Shown here: positions 30,460 to 40,109 of the stretch, in pieces | How the letters are laid out: each line of letters begins with the position of its first letter | How positions within the stretch are numbered: the first letter of the stretch is position 1 | Source of the DNA: Flavobacteriales bacterium UBA952 | GTDB lineage: Bacteria; Bacteroidota; Bacteroidia; Flavobacteriales_D; Crocinitomicaceae | Assembly (NCBI GenBank): GCA_905182495.1 | Contig: CAJJBU010000020.1 | Coordinates: 1-57,950 of the forward strand | Length of the DNA stretch: 57,950 bases | Direction of reading: 5' to 3' | Made by a program: the position numbers and the translations under genes | The notes under the pieces: generated by a model | Told to the model about the DNA's origin: nothing | What the model saw: the letters and a program-made list of their open reading frames with translations, nothing else | The model's database searches: none

Positions 30460-31007
30460 GAATTATCAGAGGCTCCTTGAGGGGAATGCGATTCAAGAAA
30501 CTGAAAGCCTTTAGTTCGAGGCCAACTACGGATTTTGCAAAAGAAGGACTATTCAATATTATAGAGAACACTCTTTGCATCGACGATCTTGAGGTTTTAG
30601 ATCTTTTTTCAGGACTAGGAAACATCTCATTTGAGTTTATATCTAGAGGGGCTCCAAGGGTAACTAGTGTAGATAATAATTTTCAGTCCTGTAAGTACAT
30701 CAGGCTCTCTAGCAAAGAGCATAAGCTCTCTGATATCCATAGTATTGTTCAAATGGATGCCTTAAAATACATTCAAAAAGTAAATGGCGAGTTTGACTTT
30801 GTTTTTGCAGATCCGCCTTATGATTTTGCGCATTATGATCAATTAATAGCGCTTATAAAAGAACATAAAATCCTTAAACAAGAGGGCACACTAGTCATTG
30901 AGCATGGAAAAAAAACATCTTTAGATGGGTTTGAAGGATTTCAAAAGACAAAGCCTTTTGGACATGTGTATTTTAGTTTTTTTAACTTTGATTTGAATAA
31001 TGGTTAA
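30456..31007 (+). CDS. rsmD: 16S rRNA (guanine966-N2)-methyltransferase RsmD
   Basis: Methylates N2 of G966 in 16S rRNA. The N-terminal MRIIRGSLRG and RPTTDFAKEGLFNI are typical of RsmD. SAM motif I is VLDLFSGLGNISFEF near residue 48, and the N2-amino-methylase motif DPPYDF lies near 126. 183 residues is normal. A TTG start at 30456 overlaps the upstream TGA (TTGA), which matches the conserved N terminus and indicates coupled translation. It overlaps coaD by 8 bases. Confidence 0.93.
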   Translation: MRIIRGSLRGMRFKKLKAFSSRPTTDFAKEGLFNIIENTLCIDDLEVLDLFSGLGNISFEFISRGAPRVTSVDNNFQSCKYIRLSSKEHKLSDIHSIVQMDALKYIQKVNGEFDFVFADPPYDFAHYDQLIALIKEHKILKQEGTLVIEHGKKTSLDGFEGFQKTKPFGHVYFSFFNFDLNNG

Positions 31008-31458
31008 AACAGCAGTATTTCCTGGCTCGTTTGACCCTTTTACAAAAGGGCACGAATATGTCGTCAAAAAAGCACTAGAGGTTTTTGATGAGGTAATTAT
31101 AGGCATCGGCGTAAACACTTCAAAGACCTATTTATTTGAGTTGACAAAAAGAATGCAGCATATAGAATTCATCTTCAGTAATGAGTCTCGTGTTAAGGTA
31201 GCTCAGTATGAAAGTTTGACAACTAGATTTTGCATAAAAAACAATGCGACTCACATTGTAAGAGGCTTGAGGAATTCTATAGATTTCGAATATGAAAAGT
31301 CTATTGCAGATATGAACTTCACTTTAGACAAAATAGAAACCGTATTTTTTATTTCTAAAGATGATGTCAGCGCCATCAATGCATCAATCGTTCGAGAAAT
31401 CTTCAAATCTAAAGGCTCCATTGATTCATTTGTTTCGTATCCGGAAAAATTGGTTTGA
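31000..31458 (+). CDS. coaD: Phosphopantetheine adenylyltransferase
   Basis: Penultimate step of coenzyme A synthesis: ATP plus 4'-phosphopantetheine gives dephospho-CoA. The nucleotidyltransferase motif TxGHxxxxxxA is present as FPGSFDPFTKGHEYVVKKAL at the N terminus. The conserved HIVRGLRNSIDFEYE near residue 85 and the SKDDVSAINASIVREI segment (family: ISSSLVREI) also fit. The C-terminal arm is normal at 152 residues. Next to rsmD, a common pairing across bacteria. Confidence 0.96.
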   Translation: MVKTAVFPGSFDPFTKGHEYVVKKALEVFDEVIIGIGVNTSKTYLFELTKRMQHIEFIFSNESRVKVAQYESLTTRFCIKNNATHIVRGLRNSIDFEYEKSIADMNFTLDKIETVFFISKDDVSAINASIVREIFKSKGSIDSFVSYPEKLV

Positions 31459-31488
31459 TTCTTGCCCTTACTTAAATAAATAGATGGA

Positions 31489-32877
31489 ATGAAATTTCTT
31501 TTCTCGATTTTCTTTTTGACACCTTTTTGGTGTGCTTCGCTCACTCAGATTATGGGTAAAACGGTCGGTAGTGAAGGAGAATGGATTCATATCTATGAAA
31601 TAGATGAATTTGCGACAAGAAATGAAACCGCACTACAAAAATTCAAAATAACCAGTGATAATCAATTCTATTTTGAAATCAACAACAAGGTCATTAAGAA
31701 ATATGTCATCCGTTTGAGCAACGTCTATACGGAGCTATTTCTTCAGCCTAATTCTGCTTATAACATCGTGATACCTCAAGAGACTATTGATGTAATCCCT
31801 TATTTCTCAGGTAAAGAAACAGAGTTGTTGTTTTTAGATTTAGATTCGATCGATATCAATTATAAAATTCTTGGTTTTGAGGCATGGATGGATGATGAAA
31901 TGGCTTCTCTTTACTTGCTAAAAGATGCTGACCCTTCCAAATTCATCGATGGTGTATTAAAATTCAAGATGGCGATCCTCAAAGAATATAAAAATGATAG
32001 TTCCATCTATTTCAAAAATCACATCAAATATGTATTAGGAAAAACAATTGATAATATAAATTATTTCGGAGGTCCAAATGCATCTGAAAAGTTTTCGTTT
32101 TACATTAAAAATCAGGATGTTTTATATGACCTTCCATCGTACATGGATTACTTTAGAGATTACTATAACGGCATAAGGCAGAAACTTAGTCCTTCTTCGA
32201 AAAGAGTAATTAATCTTGCCTTATTTGAAGCTGATGGCAGAATGCTGATCAAAGGGTTATTAATTGATAGTATAGTTCCAAGTCAAAAAATTGCCGAAAT
32301 TGTCGCACTCCAAATTATTGAAGAGGAATATCCAAAAGGGAATATTTCTCAGAATAATTTAATTGGCATTACTCTATACCTACAGAGAAATTCTAAACAT
32401 GAGAAAAACACTTTGATTGCAAAGAACTTAGCTCGCAAATTCTATACTATAGTTTCTGGAGACCCATTGCCAACCATCCAGATTAATGAAGATACTTATT
32501 TAGGCACCCCGAGTCAGTACCAATACCTCCATTTCTTTGACCCTTCCAATCCACAGAGCCTAGCTCAATCTAAAGCAATGAAGTTATTACACGAAAAATA
32601 TGGTGAAACGATAAGTTTCGTTAGCATCTATCTGAATAGTGAATCTGGAGCCTTTCAAGAGAGAATTATTAACAGTATGAAATGGCCATGTTATGGCTTA
32701 GATTACTACCATCCGATATGGAAATCGTTAAATGTCAACACCTTTCCGTATTACATCCTTGTCAATGAAAATTTAATTATTGAGAGTATTCCAGCCTTAG
32801 GCCCCATTCCGAATGGAACCTACGAAACAATAGCAAAAAGATTCTTTGATATCCAAAAAACAAAAAAGGGTAATTGA
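31489..32877 (+). CDS. Exported thioredoxin-fold (TlpA-like) protein without CxxC
   Basis: 462 residues with a signal peptide (MKFLFSIFFLTPFWCASLTQ; a cysteine near residue 15 leaves a lipoprotein possible but weak). The N-terminal ~130 residues resemble the beta-sandwich DUF4369-like domain of Bacteroidota thiol oxidoreductases. A helical region follows, and the last ~130 residues have a thioredoxin fold. The active-site loop reads FFDPSNPQSLAQS, where TlpA has WCxxC. The cis-proline segment survives (NTFPYYILVN). It is thus a redox-inactive relative, perhaps a binding or scaffold protein. Its TGA is directly back to back with the clpS stop (no intervening base). Confidence 0.72.
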   Translation: MKFLFSIFFLTPFWCASLTQIMGKTVGSEGEWIHIYEIDEFATRNETALQKFKITSDNQFYFEINNKVIKKYVIRLSNVYTELFLQPNSAYNIVIPQETIDVIPYFSGKETELLFLDLDSIDINYKILGFEAWMDDEMASLYLLKDADPSKFIDGVLKFKMAILKEYKNDSSIYFKNHIKYVLGKTIDNINYFGGPNASEKFSFYIKNQDVLYDLPSYMDYFRDYYNGIRQKLSPSSKRVINLALFEADGRMLIKGLLIDSIVPSQKIAEIVALQIIEEEYPKGNISQNNLIGITLYLQRNSKHEKNTLIAKNLARKFYTIVSGDPLPTIQINEDTYLGTPSQYQYLHFFDPSNPQSLAQSKAMKLLHEKYGETISFVSIYLNSESGAFQERIINSMKWPCYGLDYYHPIWKSLNVNTFPYYILVNENLIIESIPALGPIPNGTYETIAKRFFDIQKTKKGN

Positions 32878-33153
32878 TTACTCTATCTGGGCTGTTAATC
32901 CATTTTTCAACAGGGATTCACACATTTGACGCAAATCTTTCATAGGTCCACTTTTCACGGTGCAACGTCCTTTGTTATGAACTAACCAGGCACACTGTTC
33001 GGCCTGAATCAATTCATGATTACAAATCCTCACAAGGCAGTTAATCACGTGGTCAAAAGAATTGACATCATCATTATATAACACCAATGAATAGCGAATA
33101 ACAATTCGCTCCTGTACTTTTTTCTTTTCCTTAATATCTGGATCTACACTCAT
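32878..33153 (-). CDS. clpS: ATP-dependent Clp protease adaptor ClpS
   Basis: Small adaptor (91 residues) that hands N-degron substrates to the N-domain of the Clp ATPase. The signature LYNDDVNSFDHVINCL lies at residues 29-44, including the Asn-Asp pair that reads N-terminal residues. A helix with HELIQAEQCAWLVHNKGRC follows. The ~20-residue charged N-terminal extension that enters the Clp pore is present. The likely partner is the ClpC encoded at 11.2-13.7 kb. It follows the giant gene after 79 bases. Confidence 0.93.
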   Translation of the reverse strand: MSVDPDIKEKKKVQERIVIRYSLVLYNDDVNSFDHVINCLVRICNHELIQAEQCAWLVHNKGRCTVKSGPMKDLRQMCESLLKNGLTAQIE

Positions 33154-33232
33154 CTTATTGCTTCTGCATTTGATTTAACTCAAGTAAAAGAAGTTCTTTA
33201 TCTTCTTTTGATTCTAAATAGAAGTTAACTTA

Positions 33233-36200
33233 CTATTCACCCTCTGTTTCCGTGAAACGAATTGTCCTGTTATTTCTAAGCAACCAGTTCCCCAATTCGC
33301 CTTCAATTGAACTTCCGATTTTAAAAGAGTACATTTCAAAATAATTTGGATTAAAATCATGAACTTGCATTCCATTCACATAGAAGGAAAGAATAGAATT
33401 AACATCCCTGGCCTTAAATACTTGGGATTTTATTTTTGAACTATCCAGGTTATAATGAAATACTCCGACACGATTAAGCCTTTCAATAGAGTTCTTATCC
33501 AAAGAATCACTTTTTAAACTGAATACAATTAAGTGCTCTTCAGGTATTTCATTTTGATCAATTAATTTAATCGGTCGCTTTTTATTTTTCGAGGAAGATA
33601 TAACGGGGTTATTTGAAGTCGAAATCTTGTTATTCCTGTTTTTAATGACCTGAGAAGGTACATTAATTTCAATCTCACCTTTTCTTTGGTAAAGCACTGA
33701 AGTACCATTGTCTTGTAATAGCCCCCTTGCTTCTTGCATGGTAATTCTCTTCCCGTTATAATAAACTACAACAAAGGCATCAGAAACACCCTTTGAGACA
33801 ACCTCTGCCCTGCGCAACCTAGCTTCATCTATAGCATTAAATTTACCTGACGAATAACGGAATAATCCTTTGGATTCATAAAAATCTAGTTCAGGAATCA
33901 ATGATAATTCCGTTCCTCTAATTTTTCTATTAAAGGCCCCCACCTGAACAGAATAAAACAAGCCTGAAACATCAACACTACCAACTGGGCGGCCAGCATG
34001 TACTTCTGCTACTGTTTTTGTTTGTTTAGAAATCAAACTTCCTTTGACCTTCGCTTCTTCAATCTTATTCGTGTTTAGTGTATTATTTTCTGCGTCGTTC
34101 TCAGAAGGAATATTCAGTTTTTCAGCCTCTAAATCAATAGATACGGAAGAACCACTGTTTGTAACTGTATTTTCATTTGAAGTCGTTTGAACCATGAAAT
34201 CATTTTGTCTGTTCGATATACAAGTCCCATTTCGTTCATATTCCCTGCCTTTCCAAAACGCCAATCGTTCATCATTACAATAAGCGACGATGAATGCATC
34301 GCTATAACCAAATTTACGAATCTCTTTTTGAGCATTTAAAGCAGCGGAACTATTATTAAAATATCCAGCCATATAGACGATAAGGCCATTAGATAGTTTT
34401 TGACCCGAGACAGGTGTGAACTCTCTATAAACATCCTCACGTACAGGCCTTCGAAACGCACCTACCTGCACCCTGAAATTTAAACCAGATGGATTAGATT
34501 CATTAATTGTAAAAGTCTCATCATTATCGACTACAACGTCATTATTTAGAACTGTAAAGTCTGACTGCTCAATGCTAGCATTGGTATAATCGACAAGATC
34601 TAGGCTCCGCAAGCTCTTTTCGAAACCAGCTGGTTTTACACTGTAATTACTTTGAGTATCAATAAATTCATTCCGGAATAAGGATTCATAAACACTAGAA
34701 GAATCGATTGACACTAATTTATCCATAACGACGGCTAGCTTTCTTTTAATGAACTTGACTTTCTTATCATTTACAAAACTTGATGTTACGATAACCTCCT
34801 CTTTTTGGATTCCTTCTCTATTTTCGAGAGACGACATCACCCTTAATCTTGCATCAATTGAAACCTCTGTTCCATTTATTTCATTGGATCCATTGTTCTG
34901 ATTAACTATAGTATTAGAAGGATTTAAAAGTTCATTTAGTTCAACTGCTAGGCTATTTGCTAAAACACGATCCTGAACATAGGATTGGTAATTTTTAGAT
35001 TCTATGACCTTGAGCGTGTTACTTAACACAACATTTGCTGCCTTATTAATATTTAGGTCCTTAGAATCAAAATTGTCTTCATCAGGTGACAATAACTCTT
35101 GAAGCTTTTTGATTGATTTCAGTTCCTCTATTTCAACCACCGAAATAGTTGGGTTTACATTTTCTTGATATAAATACTCATATCTAGGCGCATTATTATC
35201 TTGCGTTATATCTAGAGTCCTCAACTTAACTTCTTCCTCTAAATAAACGATGGCTTGTTGTAGTTTTCTAATTTCCTTAACTTGTTGTTTTTGATAAGGC
35301 GTAAGCGTTTCTGACTTTAAGGAAGCTCTTAATGAAAGATCGAAATCCATCATTTTCTGTCTATTGAGCTTTGACAAATCATTAAGGATCTGGTTGGCAT
35401 CTTGTAATCTCTGACGGTACTCAACATAATTCAAATATCGCGTCGATTCAGATAAAACTGGAATCTCTTGGTCATCAACAGCTCTTGTTTCAACAAGTAA
35501 ATCATGACTATCAAAGTACCTCATCTCATCCAATTCCTCTTGAATCATTGATTTTCTAGATTGATTCGCTTCAATTAATTTATTAAGCATATTGATCTCA
35601 TTTTGAGAAATAGCATTCCTTAATCGTTCCACTAAATCTTGCTCCTTGATTTCAATCTCTAGCAGCTGCGCTCTTAAATTCTCTATGCTTTCAAATTGAA
35701 CACCAGGAAGGACCTCCTTCAATCGAAGGTATTTGTTTTCAATATTTTGATTGGCGATTTCTAGCTCAAGTTCATTTTGATAATACTTCAGCTTCTCCTC
35801 CTTTTCCGACTTGATTTTCAATAAGCGAGCCGCATCTTTGTTACCTTTTGAAACCGGTCTAGAATTGTCTTCAATAACCTCCAACTCTGAATCAAATATT
35901 AAAGTTGTTAAAAGCTTAATGGATTCTCCAAATTCTTTACCCTGTTTACTATCATTGAACTTGAAATTTTCAACCCGAGTATTAAAAACTGTATTTGATA
36001 ATTGAATTCCTTGGTTATGATTCCCCTCCCTATTCAAATGATCATCTGTATTTTCCTCTTTATCTACATTGGATATTTGATTAGATTCATTTACTGTTTT
36101 TGAATCCTTAATAGAAGGATAAGATTGAGGACTAGTTTCAGGTTTAGAAGAAGAAACGATTTCGTTTCCTTCTGTTTTTATACGATCAGTGCTGTGGTTG

Positions 36201-39200
36201 TTTTTATTTGGAACATCCTCTTTTGTGATCTCTTCATTCTCCCTCTGATTTAAGGACTCATCTTTACTTTTGACTATTTGCGCTGTTTCATTGGCAACAT
36301 TATTATTTTCAATTACACCTTCTTTGTTGGTGCCTGTTGTTTCAGTGCGCGTTTTTCCCTCCTTCGATTCGGAGACAAGACTAGACGATTTTATTGTATT
36401 TGATGGCACTTCCTCATCTATATTTGGAAACGCTTCAGTAAAGGAAGCATTCCCTTGTGAGTTGTTTAATGTGTCAAGGCCCTGAGAATCCTCACTTTTA
36501 GAAAAGACAGATGCTTCAGCAACTGCCTCGGTAGTTGAAAGAACATTCACAGCTTCCACAGGTTCAACAATAGGGTCAATACCACCCTCTTTTGACGGAG
36601 CGTCGACCGTAGGTTTGGAGACCACTAATTCTTCACCTGAAGAAGCGCTTTCAGTTGGAGCGCTTTCGCTATTCGCTCTTTCTTCAATCGATCTTGTGCT
36701 TTCTTGAGAAATCGAATTTGAAGGACTTAGAGATGATTCGCTAGAATTTTGTTGTGCCGTATTACTTTGATTTTCTTCTGATCCTTTGGCTACTTCTGTT
36801 TTGGATTCATTTTGGCCATCTTCAGATGAAGTTTTATTTCCAGCGAATTCCTTAGCGATCATATTAAGCGACTCACCTTCTTCGTTTGTGTTTGTCGTTT
36901 CAGTGAGGGAGTTTACCTCTTTTGATACCAGGCCAGAACTCGAAGAATCGATTGTATTTGATTTCGATTCCTCATTTCGAGAAAGACCAGACACTTCAGC
37001 AACTGCCTCGGTAGTTGAAAGAACATTCACAGCTTCCACAGGTTCAACAATAGGGTCAATACCACCCTCTTTTGACGGAGCGTCGACCGTAGGTTTGGAG
37101 ACCACTAATTCTTCACCTAAAGAAGTGATTTCAGTTGGAGTGATTTCGCTATTCGGTATTTCCTCATTAGGATTCAGACTTTCTTGAGAGATCGTATTGG
37201 AAGGACTTAGGGATGATTCGCTAGAATTTTGTTGTGCCGTATTACTTTGATTTTCTTCTGATTCTTTGACAACTTTAGTTCTGGAATCATTTTGGCTTTC
37301 ATTAGATGAAATTCTAGTCTCAGCAAGTTCATTCGCTATATCATTACTCTCTTCCACTTCTTCAATTGAGTTTGTTGTTTCAGTGAGCGTGTTTTTCTCT
37401 TTTGATGTTTCACTTTCAGCAACTTCAGGTAGTTGTTGACTAGAATTCATATTATTGGCAACCCCCGTAATGTTAGATACTGTGTTTTCTTCTACATCAA
37501 CTATATTATTGGTAAGCGAAGAGGGTGATAGATCCTCATTATTTTGAGAGAGAGATTCAATAATAATCTCTGAATCCTGAATTAAGGAACCCACTTTGTT
37601 TTCGGAAACTAGATTTTCCTGCTCTACAAATTGATTTAATTCAACAATATGGGCGTATTCATTCTGTATAACAAGTGAGTCCTTAATGTCTTTGGATAAT
37701 GAAGAGGAGGTGACTCTACTTCTTTCTTCTTTTTGAGAAGTAGAAAGGTTATTTAAATAGTCGCTTGCTTCCATCTGATCTCTAGAAAACAATTCCGTTG
37801 AAGCATACTTATCTTCATCAACCACAATATTTAATTCGATCAATTCATTTTCAAGATCGTCTCCCTCCGCATCAATCAAGGTTATATTCAGGAGCCCCTC
37901 TTTGGCATAAATGAGCTGACCTTCCAGTATTTGATTTCTTTCGTTGAGCGTAATCGTTTGAGCTTCTATTGTATTTAACTTCCTGTCAATTTTTGCAATA
38001 GAATCATTAAGGTTTTTCCAGATCTCAACATCTGAAATCGCAAGCATTTGTTTCGAAAAACTAGATTTTTTGTTTTTAAGCGCCCTTGACGCTACAGTAA
38101 TTAATTCTATTTGTTCTTGCACTCCTTTCTGAATAGATTCTTTTCGGGTAATCTCTGCCCTAGAAATAGGGAGCGGTGAAAAATCATTAAGTTTATTCTG
38201 TTCATTTATGAAATCAGATTTTAATAAATCATTTAGAGAAGCTGATTTTCCATTATTTTGTAAATCCTGCGCCTGTTTGTTTAGCGTTACAACTTTTGAA
38301 TACAACGCTTTCAAATCCTCCAGCCCCTTCATACTCGCATTGTATTCCTTTTGCGTAAGGAGAGTGGACACCACTATCTTTCTATCAATTAATAAATCTT
38401 GAAGGATTCGATTTAAGGAATCGACTGATGACTGAGATCGCTCATTACCTTTATTCAGTACATAATCTATTTTCTCATCAACCTCTTTATTCTTTGCGTG
38501 TAACTCATTTACATTCTCAGTTAGTTTTATTTTCTGTCTTATCCTATCCTCCAATTCGAGTTCTAGTTCAAAAAATTCATCTAACTTATTTTGAATCTCA
38601 AGATTATTTAAAGGTCTTTTTTCCTCCGCGATAAGAAGATCATTCGCGGCATCAATCGTCTTCGTATTTACTTCAAGTTTTGCGAATTCTTTTAATTCTA
38701 TATTTTCAATATCCACAACCATATCAGATAATTGTATGAGATTCTGCTGGTATGTTAAGACTTCCCGTGAGTCACTTGTTTTGTAAGTCGCCTCCACTTC
38801 AAATTCAAAACCCTCAACATGAGGAGGGATGTCAATAATATCATTGAATGTTTTATCAGACCCGCTAACCGATGCCTCAATCCTATAAGCACCCGGGGCC
38901 GGTACAATAAAATAAAGCAAGCCTTCATTATTGGTCCGATAAGGACCGAATTTCTCTTTAGAATCCTGATTTGTTATAAAAAACAAGGCCTCCGTATTGC
39001 TAAGGTCTATCTCATCTTTAAAATATAAGCTCGCAATCAAGGAAGATAAAACAGGGGTATTAAATCGGGCCTCAATGACTTTAACTTCTCCAACCTCTTC
39101 ATTTCGATCCGTGGTAAAAAAAACATTATCACTTGGAGGATTTGGAACAAATAAGAAATCATTAGCTGTAGAGGAGTATGGGAAATTCAAATTCTCAACT

Positions 39201-40081
39201 TTCTCCCCAACAAGATTCTCAAGAGATAGCTTAATACGAAACAAATCATACCCCCCCATGGAATTATGTCCCTTAGAGCTAAAGTAAAGCAAGCCTGTGC
39301 GCTCATCATAAAAAGGGAAGTCCTCATCGTAAGAGGTATTAATTGAACTTGGTAAAAGCACCGGTTCTTCCCAGTCGTTAGCAGAATTCTTTGTCTGATA
39401 GTAGAGGTCCTTACCCGTATTCGGGTCATTAGAATAACTCGAAAAAAAACGGTATTTCATTCCACGTCTGAAGACGTATTTAGAAGAAAAATTGTTTTTA
39501 GCATTAATCTTTCTATTGTATTCATCAATAGTGTATTGTTTGAAATTTAATGAATCGAATAAATAAGCGGCGAAATAGTTCTCTATTGTTTTTGACTCTT
39601 GGCTGATGACCTGAATTGCTCTCGGGCTTTTTAATAATTCCTGAGCATTTTGACAGCGCTTAATCTCCGCTAAAACATCAAAAAATGGACTTTTCTTTGT
39701 TCTAAGGTTTGCATAGTTAGCATACATATTAATTGCCTTATCAAATTCATAATTCAAATGATAAAGCTTTCCCTTAAAGTAAGACACTTCAATTGGACAA
39801 TCTTTCTGTTCCAATAAATAGTTAAAATACTTTTCAGAAGATTGTGGGCTTTTCGTGTGGAAAAGACAAACAGCATATCCGTAATTATAAGCTACATTCT
39901 TTAAGTCATTTGATAAAAGCTGACGGTATCCATCTATTGCCTTTGCATACTCTTTTTTAGAGAAAAATGAATTTACGGATTTGGAAAGTTGATTTTCAGA
40001 TTGAGCATTGGTTTTTTCCAGTCCTGTCCATAAAAAACAGAAAACAAGAATACAGCGATATGTTATTCGAATATGAAACAC
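33233..40081 (-). CDS. Giant exported TPR / PD40 / coiled-coil protein with two SPOR domains
   Basis: 2282 residues; named function unknown. A signal-type N terminus (CILVFCFLWTGLEKTNAQ) is followed by TPR-like repeats (about 30-150). A PD40 beta-propeller segment comes next (FPFYDERTGLLYFSSKG near 251, GGYDLFRIKL), then a carboxypeptidase-regulatory-like beta domain (about 350-430). Coiled coil spans about 450-720, and an acidic Ser/Glu/Asn-rich region with ~160-residue repeats about 790-1330. Further coiled coil fills 1370-1640. Two SPOR-like domains begin FRVQVGAFRRPV near 1868 and YSVQVGAFNRKI near 2039. SPOR domains bind denuded septal peptidoglycan. TPR plus PD40 is the N-terminal layout of T9SS-associated PorE-type proteins, which carry an OmpA domain instead. 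I infer an envelope scaffold joining peptidoglycan to an outer-membrane or division complex. It starts 28 bases after plsY. Confidence 0.85.
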   Translation of the reverse strand: MFHIRITYRCILVFCFLWTGLEKTNAQSENQLSKSVNSFFSKKEYAKAIDGYRQLLSNDLKNVAYNYGYAVCLFHTKSPQSSEKYFNYLLEQKDCPIEVSYFKGKLYHLNYEFDKAINMYANYANLRTKKSPFFDVLAEIKRCQNAQELLKSPRAIQVISQESKTIENYFAAYLFDSLNFKQYTIDEYNRKINAKNNFSSKYVFRRGMKYRFFSSYSNDPNTGKDLYYQTKNSANDWEEPVLLPSSINTSYDEDFPFYDERTGLLYFSSKGHNSMGGYDLFRIKLSLENLVGEKVENLNFPYSSTANDFLFVPNPPSDNVFFTTDRNEEVGEVKVIEARFNTPVLSSLIASLYFKDEIDLSNTEALFFITNQDSKEKFGPYRTNNEGLLYFIVPAPGAYRIEASVSGSDKTFNDIIDIPPHVEGFEFEVEATYKTSDSREVLTYQQNLIQLSDMVVDIENIELKEFAKLEVNTKTIDAANDLLIAEEKRPLNNLEIQNKLDEFFELELELEDRIRQKIKLTENVNELHAKNKEVDEKIDYVLNKGNERSQSSVDSLNRILQDLLIDRKIVVSTLLTQKEYNASMKGLEDLKALYSKVVTLNKQAQDLQNNGKSASLNDLLKSDFINEQNKLNDFSPLPISRAEITRKESIQKGVQEQIELITVASRALKNKKSSFSKQMLAISDVEIWKNLNDSIAKIDRKLNTIEAQTITLNERNQILEGQLIYAKEGLLNITLIDAEGDDLENELIELNIVVDEDKYASTELFSRDQMEASDYLNNLSTSQKEERSRVTSSSLSKDIKDSLVIQNEYAHIVELNQFVEQENLVSENKVGSLIQDSEIIIESLSQNNEDLSPSSLTNNIVDVEENTVSNITGVANNMNSSQQLPEVAESETSKEKNTLTETTNSIEEVEESNDIANELAETRISSNESQNDSRTKVVKESEENQSNTAQQNSSESSLSPSNTISQESLNPNEEIPNSEITPTEITSLGEELVVSKPTVDAPSKEGGIDPIVEPVEAVNVLSTTEAVAEVSGLSRNEESKSNTIDSSSSGLVSKEVNSLTETTNTNEEGESLNMIAKEFAGNKTSSEDGQNESKTEVAKGSEENQSNTAQQNSSESSLSPSNSISQESTRSIEERANSESAPTESASSGEELVVSKPTVDAPSKEGGIDPIVEPVEAVNVLSTTEAVAEASVFSKSEDSQGLDTLNNSQGNASFTEAFPNIDEEVPSNTIKSSSLVSESKEGKTRTETTGTNKEGVIENNNVANETAQIVKSKDESLNQRENEEITKEDVPNKNNHSTDRIKTEGNEIVSSSKPETSPQSYPSIKDSKTVNESNQISNVDKEENTDDHLNREGNHNQGIQLSNTVFNTRVENFKFNDSKQGKEFGESIKLLTTLIFDSELEVIEDNSRPVSKGNKDAARLLKIKSEKEEKLKYYQNELELEIANQNIENKYLRLKEVLPGVQFESIENLRAQLLEIEIKEQDLVERLRNAISQNEINMLNKLIEANQSRKSMIQEELDEMRYFDSHDLLVETRAVDDQEIPVLSESTRYLNYVEYRQRLQDANQILNDLSKLNRQKMMDFDLSLRASLKSETLTPYQKQQVKEIRKLQQAIVYLEEEVKLRTLDITQDNNAPRYEYLYQENVNPTISVVEIEELKSIKKLQELLSPDEDNFDSKDLNINKAANVVLSNTLKVIESKNYQSYVQDRVLANSLAVELNELLNPSNTIVNQNNGSNEINGTEVSIDARLRVMSSLENREGIQKEEVIVTSSFVNDKKVKFIKRKLAVVMDKLVSIDSSSVYESLFRNEFIDTQSNYSVKPAGFEKSLRSLDLVDYTNASIEQSDFTVLNNDVVVDNDETFTINESNPSGLNFRVQVGAFRRPVREDVYREFTPVSGQKLSNGLIVYMAGYFNNSSAALNAQKEIRKFGYSDAFIVAYCNDERLAFWKGREYERNGTCISNRQNDFMVQTTSNENTVTNSGSSVSIDLEAEKLNIPSENDAENNTLNTNKIEEAKVKGSLISKQTKTVAEVHAGRPVGSVDVSGLFYSVQVGAFNRKIRGTELSLIPELDFYESKGLFRYSSGKFNAIDEARLRRAEVVSKGVSDAFVVVYYNGKRITMQEARGLLQDNGTSVLYQRKGEIEINVPSQVIKNRNNKISTSNNPVISSSKNKKRPIKLIDQNEIPEEHLIVFSLKSDSLDKNSIERLNRVGVFHYNLDSSKIKSQVFKARDVNSILSFYVNGMQVHDFNPNYFEMYSFKIGSSIEGELGNWLLRNNRTIRFTETEGE
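36330..37400 (-). repeat. Tandem ~480-bp coding repeat inside the giant gene
   Basis: Two copies offset by exactly 480 bases, with a 125-base block identical between them (36514-36638 and 36994-37118). The block encodes about 41 residues including EELVVSKPTVDAPSKEGG and EAVNVLSTTEAVAE. The flanking part NQSNTAQQNSSESSLSPSN is also near-identical. A third, more diverged partial copy of the TETTxTNEEG portion extends the array. The period keeps frame (160 residues). Confidence 0.92.
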
Positions 40082-40109
40082 TTTACGGTAATTGCTAAAC
40101 TCATAGAGT

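Noticed and set aside
33154..33232. 24 open codons in frame after the double stop of the giant gene, and an AT-rich hairpin (33186-33209).
   Set aside because: No start codon, two consecutive stops before it, and no similarity. The hairpin lacks a T tract, so I do not call readthrough or a terminator.
36514..37118. Repeat block as a CRISPR array or mobile element.
   Set aside because: Only two long in-frame coding copies, no spacer pattern, no terminal inverted repeats.
36786..37187. Open frame on the plus strand opposite the repeats of the giant gene.
   Set aside because: A mirror of the low-complexity Ser/Glu coding repeat on the other strand, with no promoter or start context.
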